Shown here: piece by piece, positions 43,568-51,281 of the stretch
Numbering within the stretch: the first letter of the stretch is position 1
Layout: every line of letters starts with the position of its first letter
Assembly: GCF_018502485.1 (NCBI RefSeq)
Contig: NZ_CP075546.1
Length of the DNA stretch: 64,000 nt
Strand: one strand, 5' to 3'
Source of the DNA: Methanospirillum purgamenti
GTDB lineage: Archaea > Halobacteriota > Methanomicrobia > Methanomicrobiales > Methanospirillaceae
The notes under the pieces: generated by a model
Seen by the model: only the letters and a program-made list of their open reading frames with translations
The model's database searches: none
Told to the model about the DNA's origin: nothing
Made by a program: the position numbers and the translations under genes

Positions 43568-45382
43568 ATGGAGGCTCTCTCACAGCTTCTGACCATAGCA
43601 AGATGGGAAATTAAACGCTTTCAGGGTACGATGAGTAGGGATCTACTGCCAGTAGCGATTGTTCTCCTCGTCCTTCTTGTCGGTGTAAGTGGATTTACTG
43701 CCCAGCAGGGGATCCATCTACAGGATGGTATATACCGGATAGGCGTTGACAGCCAGATATACCTTGATATTATCGGAGGCGATCCCAGATATGTGGTCTA
43801 TGCTCTTCCGTCAGATGTAGTAAATATCCGGTCGCTTGGTCTGGATCTTTCCATCAGGGCCGGATCACTCCTCCGGGCAAATGGTGATAAGGGGGCAGCC
43901 GCTCAAAAAAGTTTTGAGCGGGATTATCAGGCATATCAGGATTATGTGTATCGCCAACAGACTGACCTTTTCGCAGCATACCCTCTCTGGGTTGATAGTG
44001 AATATGTTGTCAGCGAACTTGATTTCCTTGCTACCCAGACTGGCCAACAGCTAGCTGCACCCAGGCAGGCATCCGCCACTCCACCGGTTCCTGATGAGCC
44101 GGAAGTTGATGTCATTCCTCCATCCGGAATAGTGCCTGCTGATATGGAGATACTTCGATTACAGCTTGAAGAAGAGGCAGCACGAGGATCTGATCAGCTC
44201 GGGCGGTATACCGATATACTCTCACAACAGGAAGCCCTTGGAGAACTCAGGGTCCCATCCATGCTTTCTCCTCCACTTCCCTTTGATACCATCATATTTA
44301 TTTTTGTCTTCATTTTTCCATTGTACTTTACGTCGCAGTTTTTTATGATGAGCATCATGAACGAACGGACTCTCCGGCAGGGTGAAGCACTCATCGCATC
44401 CCCGGTAAAACCAATAATTCTCGTCGTTGGAAAGATGCTCCCCTATGCTATTGGAATGCTCCTTATTGTGTCAATTATTCTTTTTTCCGTGAAAGCCGAC
44501 ATTGCTGCGATATTGCCTCTGGTTCCGGTAATCCTATTTTTCTTATCATTTGCTCTCTTTATTGGGATGGTATCCAGAAGTTACAAAGAACTTTCGTTTA
44601 TATCAATATTTTTTTCAACAATTGCAACTTCGTATCTTTTCTTTCCAAGTATTTTTGCAAATGTGCATATTGTAAGTCTTCTCTCTCCAGTTACTCTGGT
44701 TGTGCATGTAATTGATGGGACTGGCTATACTCTGACTGATTATGTCTATTCAACAGCCTTGTTTTACCTGACAAGTATCATCCTGTTTGGTATCTGTATC
44801 CGGAATTTTCACGAAGAACAACTCTTTACCGAGAAGAGCTTATTGGACACACTGGCACTTTATCTCGGCACTCTGGTTTCAAACAGATACTGGTACCTGT
44901 CGCTTATTTTGATATCCGTCATGACAATTCCTTTTGTGTTCATGGCACAGATGATGTATCTCGTGCTCTTTTTCAATCTACCAATGCCCTTTTCATTGAT
45001 CCTGATAATGGTGCTTGCAGCACTCACCGAAGAGCTGGTAAAAGCAGCAGGATTTGTTGCATTGGTAACCCACAGGTATCCTCCCATGTCCTGGAAGATT
45101 GTGATCCTGGCCTCATTTTTGATTGGTTTTGGATTTTTACTTGGAGAAAAATTACTCCTTTTTGTTACGATATCACAGATTGCAGATTCAATTTTTGGTG
45201 CAGCGCTCTTTCTTACACTCGGCCTTTTGTGGATGCCTTTTCTGCTTCATGCAGGAACTGTCTTCTGCACCGGTGCGGTGCTAAAAATATGGGGAAAAAA
45301 TGCACTCCCGATTGGAATTGTTCTTGCAACAATTGTCCATAGTATATACAATCTCTATCTTCTCAGGGGGTGGGTCTGGTGA
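43568..45382 (+). CDS. ABC-2 permease fused to PrsW-like membrane domain
   Basis: Residues 1-400 are an ABC-2 permease: one N-terminal helix (about 27-46), a long external part to about 245, then several helices and the FISIFFSTIATSYLFF region. The C-terminal 200 residues add about five to six helices with EELVK (about 488-492), GFGFLLGEK (about 520-528), HAGTVFCTG (about 560) and HSIYN (about 590). Those motifs resemble the PrsW/CPBP group of membrane proteases (EExxK, G-rich helix with E, two H motifs). A fused transporter-protease is an inference. Partner of the flanking ATPase and permease. Confidence 0.78.
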   Translation: MEALSQLLTIARWEIKRFQGTMSRDLLPVAIVLLVLLVGVSGFTAQQGIHLQDGIYRIGVDSQIYLDIIGGDPRYVVYALPSDVVNIRSLGLDLSIRAGSLLRANGDKGAAAQKSFERDYQAYQDYVYRQQTDLFAAYPLWVDSEYVVSELDFLATQTGQQLAAPRQASATPPVPDEPEVDVIPPSGIVPADMEILRLQLEEEAARGSDQLGRYTDILSQQEALGELRVPSMLSPPLPFDTIIFIFVFIFPLYFTSQFFMMSIMNERTLRQGEALIASPVKPIILVVGKMLPYAIGMLLIVSIILFSVKADIAAILPLVPVILFFLSFALFIGMVSRSYKELSFISIFFSTIATSYLFFPSIFANVHIVSLLSPVTLVVHVIDGTGYTLTDYVYSTALFYLTSIILFGICIRNFHEEQLFTEKSLLDTLALYLGTLVSNRYWYLSLILISVMTIPFVFMAQMMYLVLFFNLPMPFSLILIMVLAALTEELVKAAGFVALVTHRYPPMSWKIVILASFLIGFGFLLGEKLLLFVTISQIADSIFGAALFLTLGLLWMPFLLHAGTVFCTGAVLKIWGKNALPIGIVLATIVHSIYNLYLLRGWVW

Positions 45383-46446
45383 AGCAACGTCTTGTTACGA
45401 CAATCGCTAAAAAAGAGATTCGGAGTATTACTTCAGAGAAGACGATCATTCTAGCAATACTCCTACAGCTCTTCATTGCCATGTTTTCTTCTTTTCTGAT
45501 GGTAGGTCTTTCAGCTATGTACGATCCATCTGTCTATGGAAGGGTAACCGGAGTTCAATATGGCGTAGGATTCATTGGAAATGATACCATCCTGTTTGAT
45601 CTCTTCTCTCGGGAACCATCATTTATTCCCTATCAGATGGATGCAGCTACAGCTCTCGGGGCTTTAAAAGAACGAAAACTGGCTGCAGTTTTGTGGACTT
45701 CTGAGTCCCCTCCTGAAGCAGAGGATCCTGTTACTGTTACCTTGTATACCATCAGTAATGATATTCAGTCAACAGTCATTGAGGTGAAGATAAAGGATAT
45801 TCTGCTGGAATATGAGGAGATACTCCGTGATATAAGAAAAGACAGACTGGATTTTGAACCCATTCAGGTATCAGTTTCAAGACCGGTGGCTCAAAATTCA
45901 TTTTATGAGTTTATATATGGGCTTCTGATACCCATGCTTCTATTTATGCCTGCAATTATCTCTGCAGGGCTTGTTATTGACCTTATTACAGAAGAGTATC
46001 AGCAACAGACACTTGATACCCTTCGGACCACATCAGCTACCCTTGAAGATATTGTATGCGGAAAAATCCTGGCCTGTATTGCAATAATTCCGGTACAGGT
46101 GATCTTATGGCTGATTCTATTATCAATAAATGGCATACGGATTGCAGCTCTTGTCGAGATTTTACTGCATGTCGTATTTGCATCAGCAGCCTTGATTTTG
46201 ATTGCTGCAACTATTGCTGTCTTTTATCGTGACCGGACAAAGGCACAGTTTATCTTTTCAACAGCAGTGATTATTGTATTGCTACTTATTCTGGCATTTC
46301 CGTCTAATCCCATTAATCTTATAGTGCTTCTTGCTGTTGGTGTGGCCCCACTTTATCACTGGGCAGTAATGGCAGCATCTATCGCCGGATGTCTGATTCT
46401 GATTGTACTAGTTCGAAATATGATCAGGAGAGTTGAATACTCCTAA
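45379..46446 (+). CDS. ABC-2 permease
   Basis: The 355-residue membrane protein has one N-terminal helix, an external segment of about 130 residues, then five helices with the ABC-2 permease features (VIDLITEEYQQQTLDTLRTT coupling region at about 205, then LLSINGIRIAALVEILLHVV). It overlaps the stop of the upstream permease (GTGA) and is preceded by AGGGGGTGG; an upstream GTG at 45370 is in frame. It forms the heterodimeric membrane channel with the preceding fused protein. Confidence 0.85.
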   Translation: MKQRLVTTIAKKEIRSITSEKTIILAILLQLFIAMFSSFLMVGLSAMYDPSVYGRVTGVQYGVGFIGNDTILFDLFSREPSFIPYQMDAATALGALKERKLAAVLWTSESPPEAEDPVTVTLYTISNDIQSTVIEVKIKDILLEYEEILRDIRKDRLDFEPIQVSVSRPVAQNSFYEFIYGLLIPMLLFMPAIISAGLVIDLITEEYQQQTLDTLRTTSATLEDIVCGKILACIAIIPVQVILWLILLSINGIRIAALVEILLHVVFASAALILIAATIAVFYRDRTKAQFIFSTAVIIVLLLILAFPSNPINLIVLLAVGVAPLYHWAVMAASIAGCLILIVLVRNMIRRVEYS

Positions 46447-46454
46447 TCATTTCC

Positions 46455-47039
46455 TTATTCCAGAATTTCCCTTTTTGCGGATGCAAGTTTTGGTTCAAGA
46501 CGCGCTGCTGTTGAAATAGCAAGATCAGCACGATCTGAAAGTCCACCGGCTTGCATGATAATTCCTGCATTAAACCAAATTTTTGGCATAGTTGGAAAAA
46601 GAGTCAGCGCTTTTTCAATTGCTTCAAGAGCTGCATCATAGTTACCTGTCTTGTAATAAAGGACAGACAGGTAGTGCCATCTGATCGAAAAATCATTATA
46701 ATCTACCGGGATTTGATTAAAATCACTGATAGCTCCAGGTACATCGCCGGTTTTATATCTGATAAAGGCACGGCGGAATATATACTCCGGATTATCTGGA
46801 AACTGCCTGACAAGAACTTCAAAATCAGTGAGTGCTTCAGGATACCGTCCTGTGTCAAGGTGACACATCCCCCGGTAATATAAAATATCGAAATCTGTGA
46901 TTCCACCGGCAATTGCATTGGTAAAGAAAACACATGCCTCTTTCAGGTCACCATCCCGGTATCTTTTAAGGCCTTCAATATATGCTTTCTTTGCCGGATC
47001 ATCTACCCGGTTATCAGCCCGGCTTTCCATAGTGTACAT
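46455..47039 (-). CDS. TPR repeat protein
   Basis: The 194-residue soluble protein contains about four to five TPR units (IEGLKRYRDGDLKEACVFF, MCHLDTGRYPEALTDFEVL, IRYKTGDVPGAISDF, VLYYKTGNYDAALEAIEKAL). Its role is protein binding. It converges with the ABC permease gene 9 bases away and is 40 bases downstream of the aminotransferase stop on the same strand. No further function is visible. Confidence 0.85.
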   Translation of the reverse strand: MYTMESRADNRVDDPAKKAYIEGLKRYRDGDLKEACVFFTNAIAGGITDFDILYYRGMCHLDTGRYPEALTDFEVLVRQFPDNPEYIFRRAFIRYKTGDVPGAISDFNQIPVDYNDFSIRWHYLSVLYYKTGNYDAALEAIEKALTLFPTMPKIWFNAGIIMQAGGLSDRADLAISTAARLEPKLASAKREILE

Positions 47040-47079
47040 GTTGCTGATTCCTCTATTTCAACTCATCAGAAGATTGGGG

Positions 47080-48276
47080 TTACAAACGATGAAAAACCCT
47101 GGCCAGACGTTCCATGCCGATCTGAATTTGTGTTTCAGATGATGCAGAGAAATTCAGTCTTATTGTGCTGTTTCCTCCATCATCGATATAAAACGGAATC
47201 CCGGGCATTACAGCAACGCCTTCTTTGATACCGTGTTCAAATACGTTCATTGAATGCATCGATCCTGGTAATGTGAGCATAAGGAACATACCTCCACTAG
47301 GTATTGTGTGGTGAATTGAATCCGAAAGAAGATCCTCGATGAGGTCAATCATGAGCCTGCATCGTTCACCATATTTCGCAGCAATCATTCTTGTTCTCTG
47401 TTCGATGTCGTTTTTTTCCAGATATTGTGTCATGACCATCTGGGAAAAGAGATTTGAATGAAGGTCTGCTGCCTGTTTTGCCCTGTTAAACGCACAAAGG
47501 ACCTGAGGTGGAGCACGAATCCATCCTATCCGAAGTCCTGGAGCAATAATCTTTGAGAATGATCCACTCATCAACCCCTGGTCCGGAAGGTATTTCATCA
47601 CTGGTTCTCGGGCTTTCCCATCAAAGAAGAGTTCTCCAAATGCATCATCTTCATAAAGCAGGCAGTCACTTTCTGACAGTATCTCTGCAACCTCTTTTCT
47701 TCTCTTATCTGACCAAGTCAGACCGGAAGGATTTTGTGAATTTGGGATTCCATAGAAAAAAACTGGATTATCAGATTGAATGTAATTTTTTAGTTCAGCG
47801 GGATCCGGACCTTCTGTATCCGGATTAATTGATGAAAAAGATGGACGATAAAATGAAAAAGCCTCAATTGCACCAAGGTAGCCGGGACGTTCAATTAGGA
47901 TTTTATCGTTTGGATTTGTGAGTATTTTGGCTGTAAGATCAAGTGCCTGCTGAGATCCGTTGAGGATCTGAATTTCGTCAGGGTTTACATGCAATCCAAG
48001 GCGTGAATAATATCTCCTGGATATAATCTCCCGTAATGGACGGTATCCATCGGTAGTTGTGTACTGGAGAGCGATAGAACCATAGTCATCAAATACTGAT
48101 TCCATTGCTTTTTTGATTCCCTCAACATCAAAGAGTGATGCATCAGGAAGACCTCCGGCAAAGGATATGATATCAGGTACTGCAGATACCCTGAAGAGTT
48201 CATCAAGAAATGATGGGGGAAGCGTGTTCATGCAGGAAGCAAACCGGTATGTATGAGTCCCCTCCGGATGAGCCAT
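47080..48276 (-). CDS. PLP aminotransferase (MocR/Aro8-like class I)
   Basis: The 398-residue enzyme resembles 2-aminoadipate/aromatic aminotransferases that recognise long substrates: PPSFLDELFRVSAVPDIISFAGGLPD (split here by 20-base rule as PPSFLDELFR then ISFAGGLPD), NSQNPSGLTWS, YEDDAFGELFFD and Schiff-base lysine SGSFSKIIAPGLRIGW (about 255). Substrate not decided. I prefer ATG 48276, which has AGGAAG at -12; a TTG at 48321 is also possible. It stands divergent to the propeptide-like surface protein. Confidence 0.85.
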   Translation of the reverse strand: MAHPEGTHTYRFASCMNTLPPSFLDELFRVSAVPDIISFAGGLPDASLFDVEGIKKAMESVFDDYGSIALQYTTTDGYRPLREIISRRYYSRLGLHVNPDEIQILNGSQQALDLTAKILTNPNDKILIERPGYLGAIEAFSFYRPSFSSINPDTEGPDPAELKNYIQSDNPVFFYGIPNSQNPSGLTWSDKRRKEVAEILSESDCLLYEDDAFGELFFDGKAREPVMKYLPDQGLMSGSFSKIIAPGLRIGWIRAPPQVLCAFNRAKQAADLHSNLFSQMVMTQYLEKNDIEQRTRMIAAKYGERCRLMIDLIEDLLSDSIHHTIPSGGMFLMLTLPGSMHSMNVFEHGIKEGVAVMPGIPFYIDDGGNSTIRLNFSASSETQIQIGMERLARVFHRL

Positions 48277-48354
48277 ATATGATTGTTGACTTCCTGACAG
48301 GAAATTGTTTTGATACGGCAAGCCTATTATCTCCCAAATTCAAATAAGCAGAGT

Positions 48355-49074
48355 ATGCAAATTTCAATTGGCCTTTTGCTGGTATTAGGGGTTTGTGTTA
48401 TTTTCGGGGTATTTGTCATTGCAGATAATGTTACCAAGGGTTCAGGGGGATCATTACCTGTTCAGGAGATACCTGATGGAGAAAATTCCTCAATACAGGC
48501 TGATTTGTTAGTCCGGTTTAATCCGGAATTGTGGAATACATTTGCAATGAAAGTTGCAGCAAATGCTTCACATACATACATCGGATCTACTGTTGAGACA
48601 GATTACACCGATCTTGGACTTGCCGGTCTGCAGCTGGTAAAACTTCCTCCTGGTATGACTGTAAAAGAAGGAGTTTCATATTATCAGGCACTTCCGTATG
48701 TTCAATATGCTGAACCAAATGCTGTTTATTCAATCGAAAGCACATCAAATTCAACTGCAGCACAACCTGCATCTTTGTCAGCAGTGTCGGATAATTTAAC
48801 ATCGCATAATTCCCGTCTGCTTGTTCAGTTCAAGGTCCAGGCATTTCCAGATAGACAAAATCTGTCAGTATATGCAAACCAGACTCATGCATCCTTAAAT
48901 GCAACTCTAGTCAAAGATTTCACTGCTGATGGATTGGCAGGCCTTCATCTAATTGAACTACCTTCGAAGATTGGAGTACAAGAGGGAATTGGATTTTATA
49001 AAAATCAGTCTTCTGTATTATTTGTAGAACCGGATTATCCGGTTAGTATCACTACTCCGAAAAAGAAAGTCTGA
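48355..49074 (+). CDS. Signal-anchored protein with two subtilisin-propeptide-like domains
   Basis: The 239-residue product has an N-terminal membrane helix (ISIGLLLVLGVCVIFGVFVI) then two related units. Each reads LLVRFN or LLVQFK, a central LAGLQLVKLP or LAGLHLIELP, and an end YAEPNAVYS or FVEPDYPVS. The same layout occurs in the propeptide of the subtilase at 51.3-53.1 kb. Propeptides of this I9-like type fold next to and inhibit subtilases. This one has no protease domain, so a trans-acting inhibitor or chaperone is plausible. ATG 48355 is chosen over an upstream TTG at 48310. Confidence 0.75.
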   Translation: MQISIGLLLVLGVCVIFGVFVIADNVTKGSGGSLPVQEIPDGENSSIQADLLVRFNPELWNTFAMKVAANASHTYIGSTVETDYTDLGLAGLQLVKLPPGMTVKEGVSYYQALPYVQYAEPNAVYSIESTSNSTAAQPASLSAVSDNLTSHNSRLLVQFKVQAFPDRQNLSVYANQTHASLNATLVKDFTADGLAGLHLIELPSKIGVQEGIGFYKNQSSVLFVEPDYPVSITTPKKKV

Positions 49075-49079
49075 TATTA

Positions 49080-50423
49080 TCAGGGTGCTGAAAACCTGAA
49101 TGATCCATCCCTGATATCAGTAACCCATTTTTTAAACATTCTGATACCTTCAATCATATCTGAACCATATTTCGTGAAAAATATCTCTTCTTCTGCATCT
49201 GACGCAGGTGACCGCTCTAAATATTCAAGGAGTGCTTCTTCTCCATCAAAATCAGTTGCAGCAATTCTGATGAAAAAATCTCCATATGGGGCCATCATCG
49301 CCTCTCCCGTAACTGTGGCAATGTGGTATGGGTGAGAGATTAAAGCAGGAGCTAAATCATTAGAATACATGATACCTGCGTTTTGAAGCAGGTTTGCCAT
49401 TGGATTCATGTCAATCATGAAGTAAAACCCTGCTTTTGGAATGGTGACTCTGATACCATCAGTATCTGAACAAAGGCGGGCAAGTCTGGTTGTCATAATC
49501 CGAAGAATATTCCTCACAGCATCCAGGTATTGATCCATCTCATTTTCTGACCGATATGCTGCAATACCTGCCTCCTGGATTGGTACTGCAGAACTTGTGT
49601 AGATGGTTGCTGCAATTTTTGCAACATCTCTGATAATAGCAGGACTACTCCCTTCTGGCATGATACAACTCCCAAGTCTGAATCCTCCTGCTCCCATTCC
49701 TGCTGAAAGGCTATGGATAACAAAAGTTCCCTCTGGGTAGATCTCTCCCATACTCACGAAAGATACTGGATCATAGGTGAGCAGGCCATATACTTCATCA
49801 GAAAGGATGAATGTATGGTATTTCCTACATACATCAGCAATTGCTGTCAGTTCTTCCCTGCTATACAATGCTCCAGTAGGATTTCCAGGATTGTTCAGTA
49901 TTAACAGATGCTGAGTTTTTACCAGACCCTTGAGCATTGCTTCGAGGGTATTTGGGCGGACTTTAAAATTTCCTGCACCATGAGTATATAACCGATAATA
50001 TGGAACATTCAGAATCCGGAGTTGAGGCAGGTATCCAAGCCATCCGGGAGACGGGATGATAACAGAACCAGTCAACAGGGTAAAAAGAGAAAATATGAGA
50101 CCTTTTGCACCATGGCCAGTAATTACCCGGTATGGTTCAATATCAAGCCTGAAGTTTTTTTTATAAAATGAAGCAACTGCTTCCCGAAGCTCAGTGTTCC
50201 CGATTGGGTCAGCGTATGTTCCCTTTCCACTATGAAGCGAAAGAGCTTTTTGAAGCGGTGCGGGAACCGGAAAAGGCGATTGTCCAAGACCGAACTTAAA
50301 CATCCGGCCATTACATCCAATTTCTGCACACCGCTCCTTTTGCTCTTCGATTAATCGAAAATATCGAAGGTTTTCCGGAACCTGGATCCGGTCAACCTTG
50401 GCATCGATAATAATGCCGGCCAT
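49080..50423 (-). CDS. Aminotransferase-like PLP protein lacking the active-site lysine
   Basis: The 447-residue fold-type I protein has most class I features: GKGTYADPIGNTELREAV, LNNPGNPTGALYS (about 175) and ILSDEVYGLLTYD (about 205), with the substrate Arg in FFIRIAATDF. At the Schiff-base site where SLSKG is expected it reads HSLSAGMGAGGFRLG (about 235), with codon GCA. Without Lys normal transamination should fail, so it may bind PLP or amino acids as a regulator, or be inactive. Alternatively the base call is wrong. It converges with the propeptide-like gene. Confidence 0.85.
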   Translation of the reverse strand: MAGIIIDAKVDRIQVPENLRYFRLIEEQKERCAEIGCNGRMFKFGLGQSPFPVPAPLQKALSLHSGKGTYADPIGNTELREAVASFYKKNFRLDIEPYRVITGHGAKGLIFSLFTLLTGSVIIPSPGWLGYLPQLRILNVPYYRLYTHGAGNFKVRPNTLEAMLKGLVKTQHLLILNNPGNPTGALYSREELTAIADVCRKYHTFILSDEVYGLLTYDPVSFVSMGEIYPEGTFVIHSLSAGMGAGGFRLGSCIMPEGSSPAIIRDVAKIAATIYTSSAVPIQEAGIAAYRSENEMDQYLDAVRNILRIMTTRLARLCSDTDGIRVTIPKAGFYFMIDMNPMANLLQNAGIMYSNDLAPALISHPYHIATVTGEAMMAPYGDFFIRIAATDFDGEEALLEYLERSPASDAEEEIFFTKYGSDMIEGIRMFKKWVTDIRDGSFRFSAP

Positions 50424-50449
50424 GAGGGAATTTCTTACAGTGACCGGAT

Positions 50450-50749
50450 TTATAGTTTCTCTTCTTCGTAGATAATGACAGATGTTGGAAGAATTCCTGG
50501 TCTTTCATCAGTCATAAATGAGGTATAACTCAGTATGTGTACATAATATTCAAGATATCCCTGGATAAAATCTGAAAGACCCTGAGATCTCCTTCCGAGG
50601 ATGAGGACGACAATAAACTGGATCAACATGCAGATACCTGCAACAAATCCATATACCATCAGGACTATTCCAATGATGAATGAATAAATAATCCTTATGA
50701 AAAGTTCTATCCTGCCTGCCTTTTCTTCATATGCGAATAATTGTTTCAT
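50450..50749 (-). CDS. DUF4389 small membrane protein
   Basis: The 99-residue protein has two membrane helices (IIYSFIIGIVLMVYGFVAG and LIQFIVVLILG) and an amphipathic C-terminal part (FIQGYLEYYVHILSYTSFMTD), matching DUF4389. Function is unknown. It lies between the aminotransferase-like and cohesin-like genes on the same strand, 10 bases from the latter. Confidence 0.75.
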   Translation of the reverse strand: MKQLFAYEEKAGRIELFIRIIYSFIIGIVLMVYGFVAGICMLIQFIVVLILGRRSQGLSDFIQGYLEYYVHILSYTSFMTDERPGILPTSVIIYEEEKL

Positions 50750-50759
50750 ATAATTCGTC

Positions 50760-51272
50760 TCACTGTGAAGCTGGTATCATAGGGTTTGGTCCTGCCCCTG
50801 ATATAACGATGCTTGCTGTTTTGCTCACCGTTTCATACCTGCCATTCCGATCGTCATCAATGATAACTGGCTGAACACTCAGAGTTGCATATCCTGCAGT
50901 TAGGGCATGGATGGTCACCTTGGCAAGATTAGAAATGGAAAGGGCAGGTTCAACCTGATTTCCGAGATCTGCACCCTGAATGAGGACAGTAGTGCTATTT
51001 ATATGTTCAACTTTATTCATCGACACCCATGATGGGAACGTTATCTCACCAAATGATGCAACGGATGGGTTATCAAGGGTGAGATATAAGGCATACCCTG
51101 ATAATCCTGCATCACATCCCTCCATAATGAGGTCTATCTCCGGTTGTTCTCCTGGATTAGATTCGACAACCGAGGGGTTAAAAAAGAGGAGTGAGTATGC
51201 TGATACCGGTGCCATCAGCCCGGCAATCAGGATCAGTACACCAAGCACTCTGATAGTATTTGTCTGTTTCAT
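50760..51272 (-). CDS. Secreted cohesin-like domain protein
   Basis: The 170-residue product has a signal peptide (VLGVLILIAGLMAPVSA, cut near 25) and a beta-sandwich domain of cohesin type: FNPSVVESNPGEQPEIDLIM, YALYLTLDNPSVASFGEITF, LAKVTIHAL and GYATLSVQPVIIDDD. Cohesins bind dockerins, and the next upstream gene carries a dockerin. No membrane anchor is visible, so it is probably secreted or wall-held. ATG 51272, with AGGTGA upstream, is preferred to GTG 51281. Confidence 0.75.
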   Translation of the reverse strand: MKQTNTIRVLGVLILIAGLMAPVSAYSLLFFNPSVVESNPGEQPEIDLIMEGCDAGLSGYALYLTLDNPSVASFGEITFPSWVSMNKVEHINSTTVLIQGADLGNQVEPALSISNLAKVTIHALTAGYATLSVQPVIIDDDRNGRYETVSKTASIVISGAGPNPMIPASQ

Positions 51273-51281
51273 CTCCATCAC

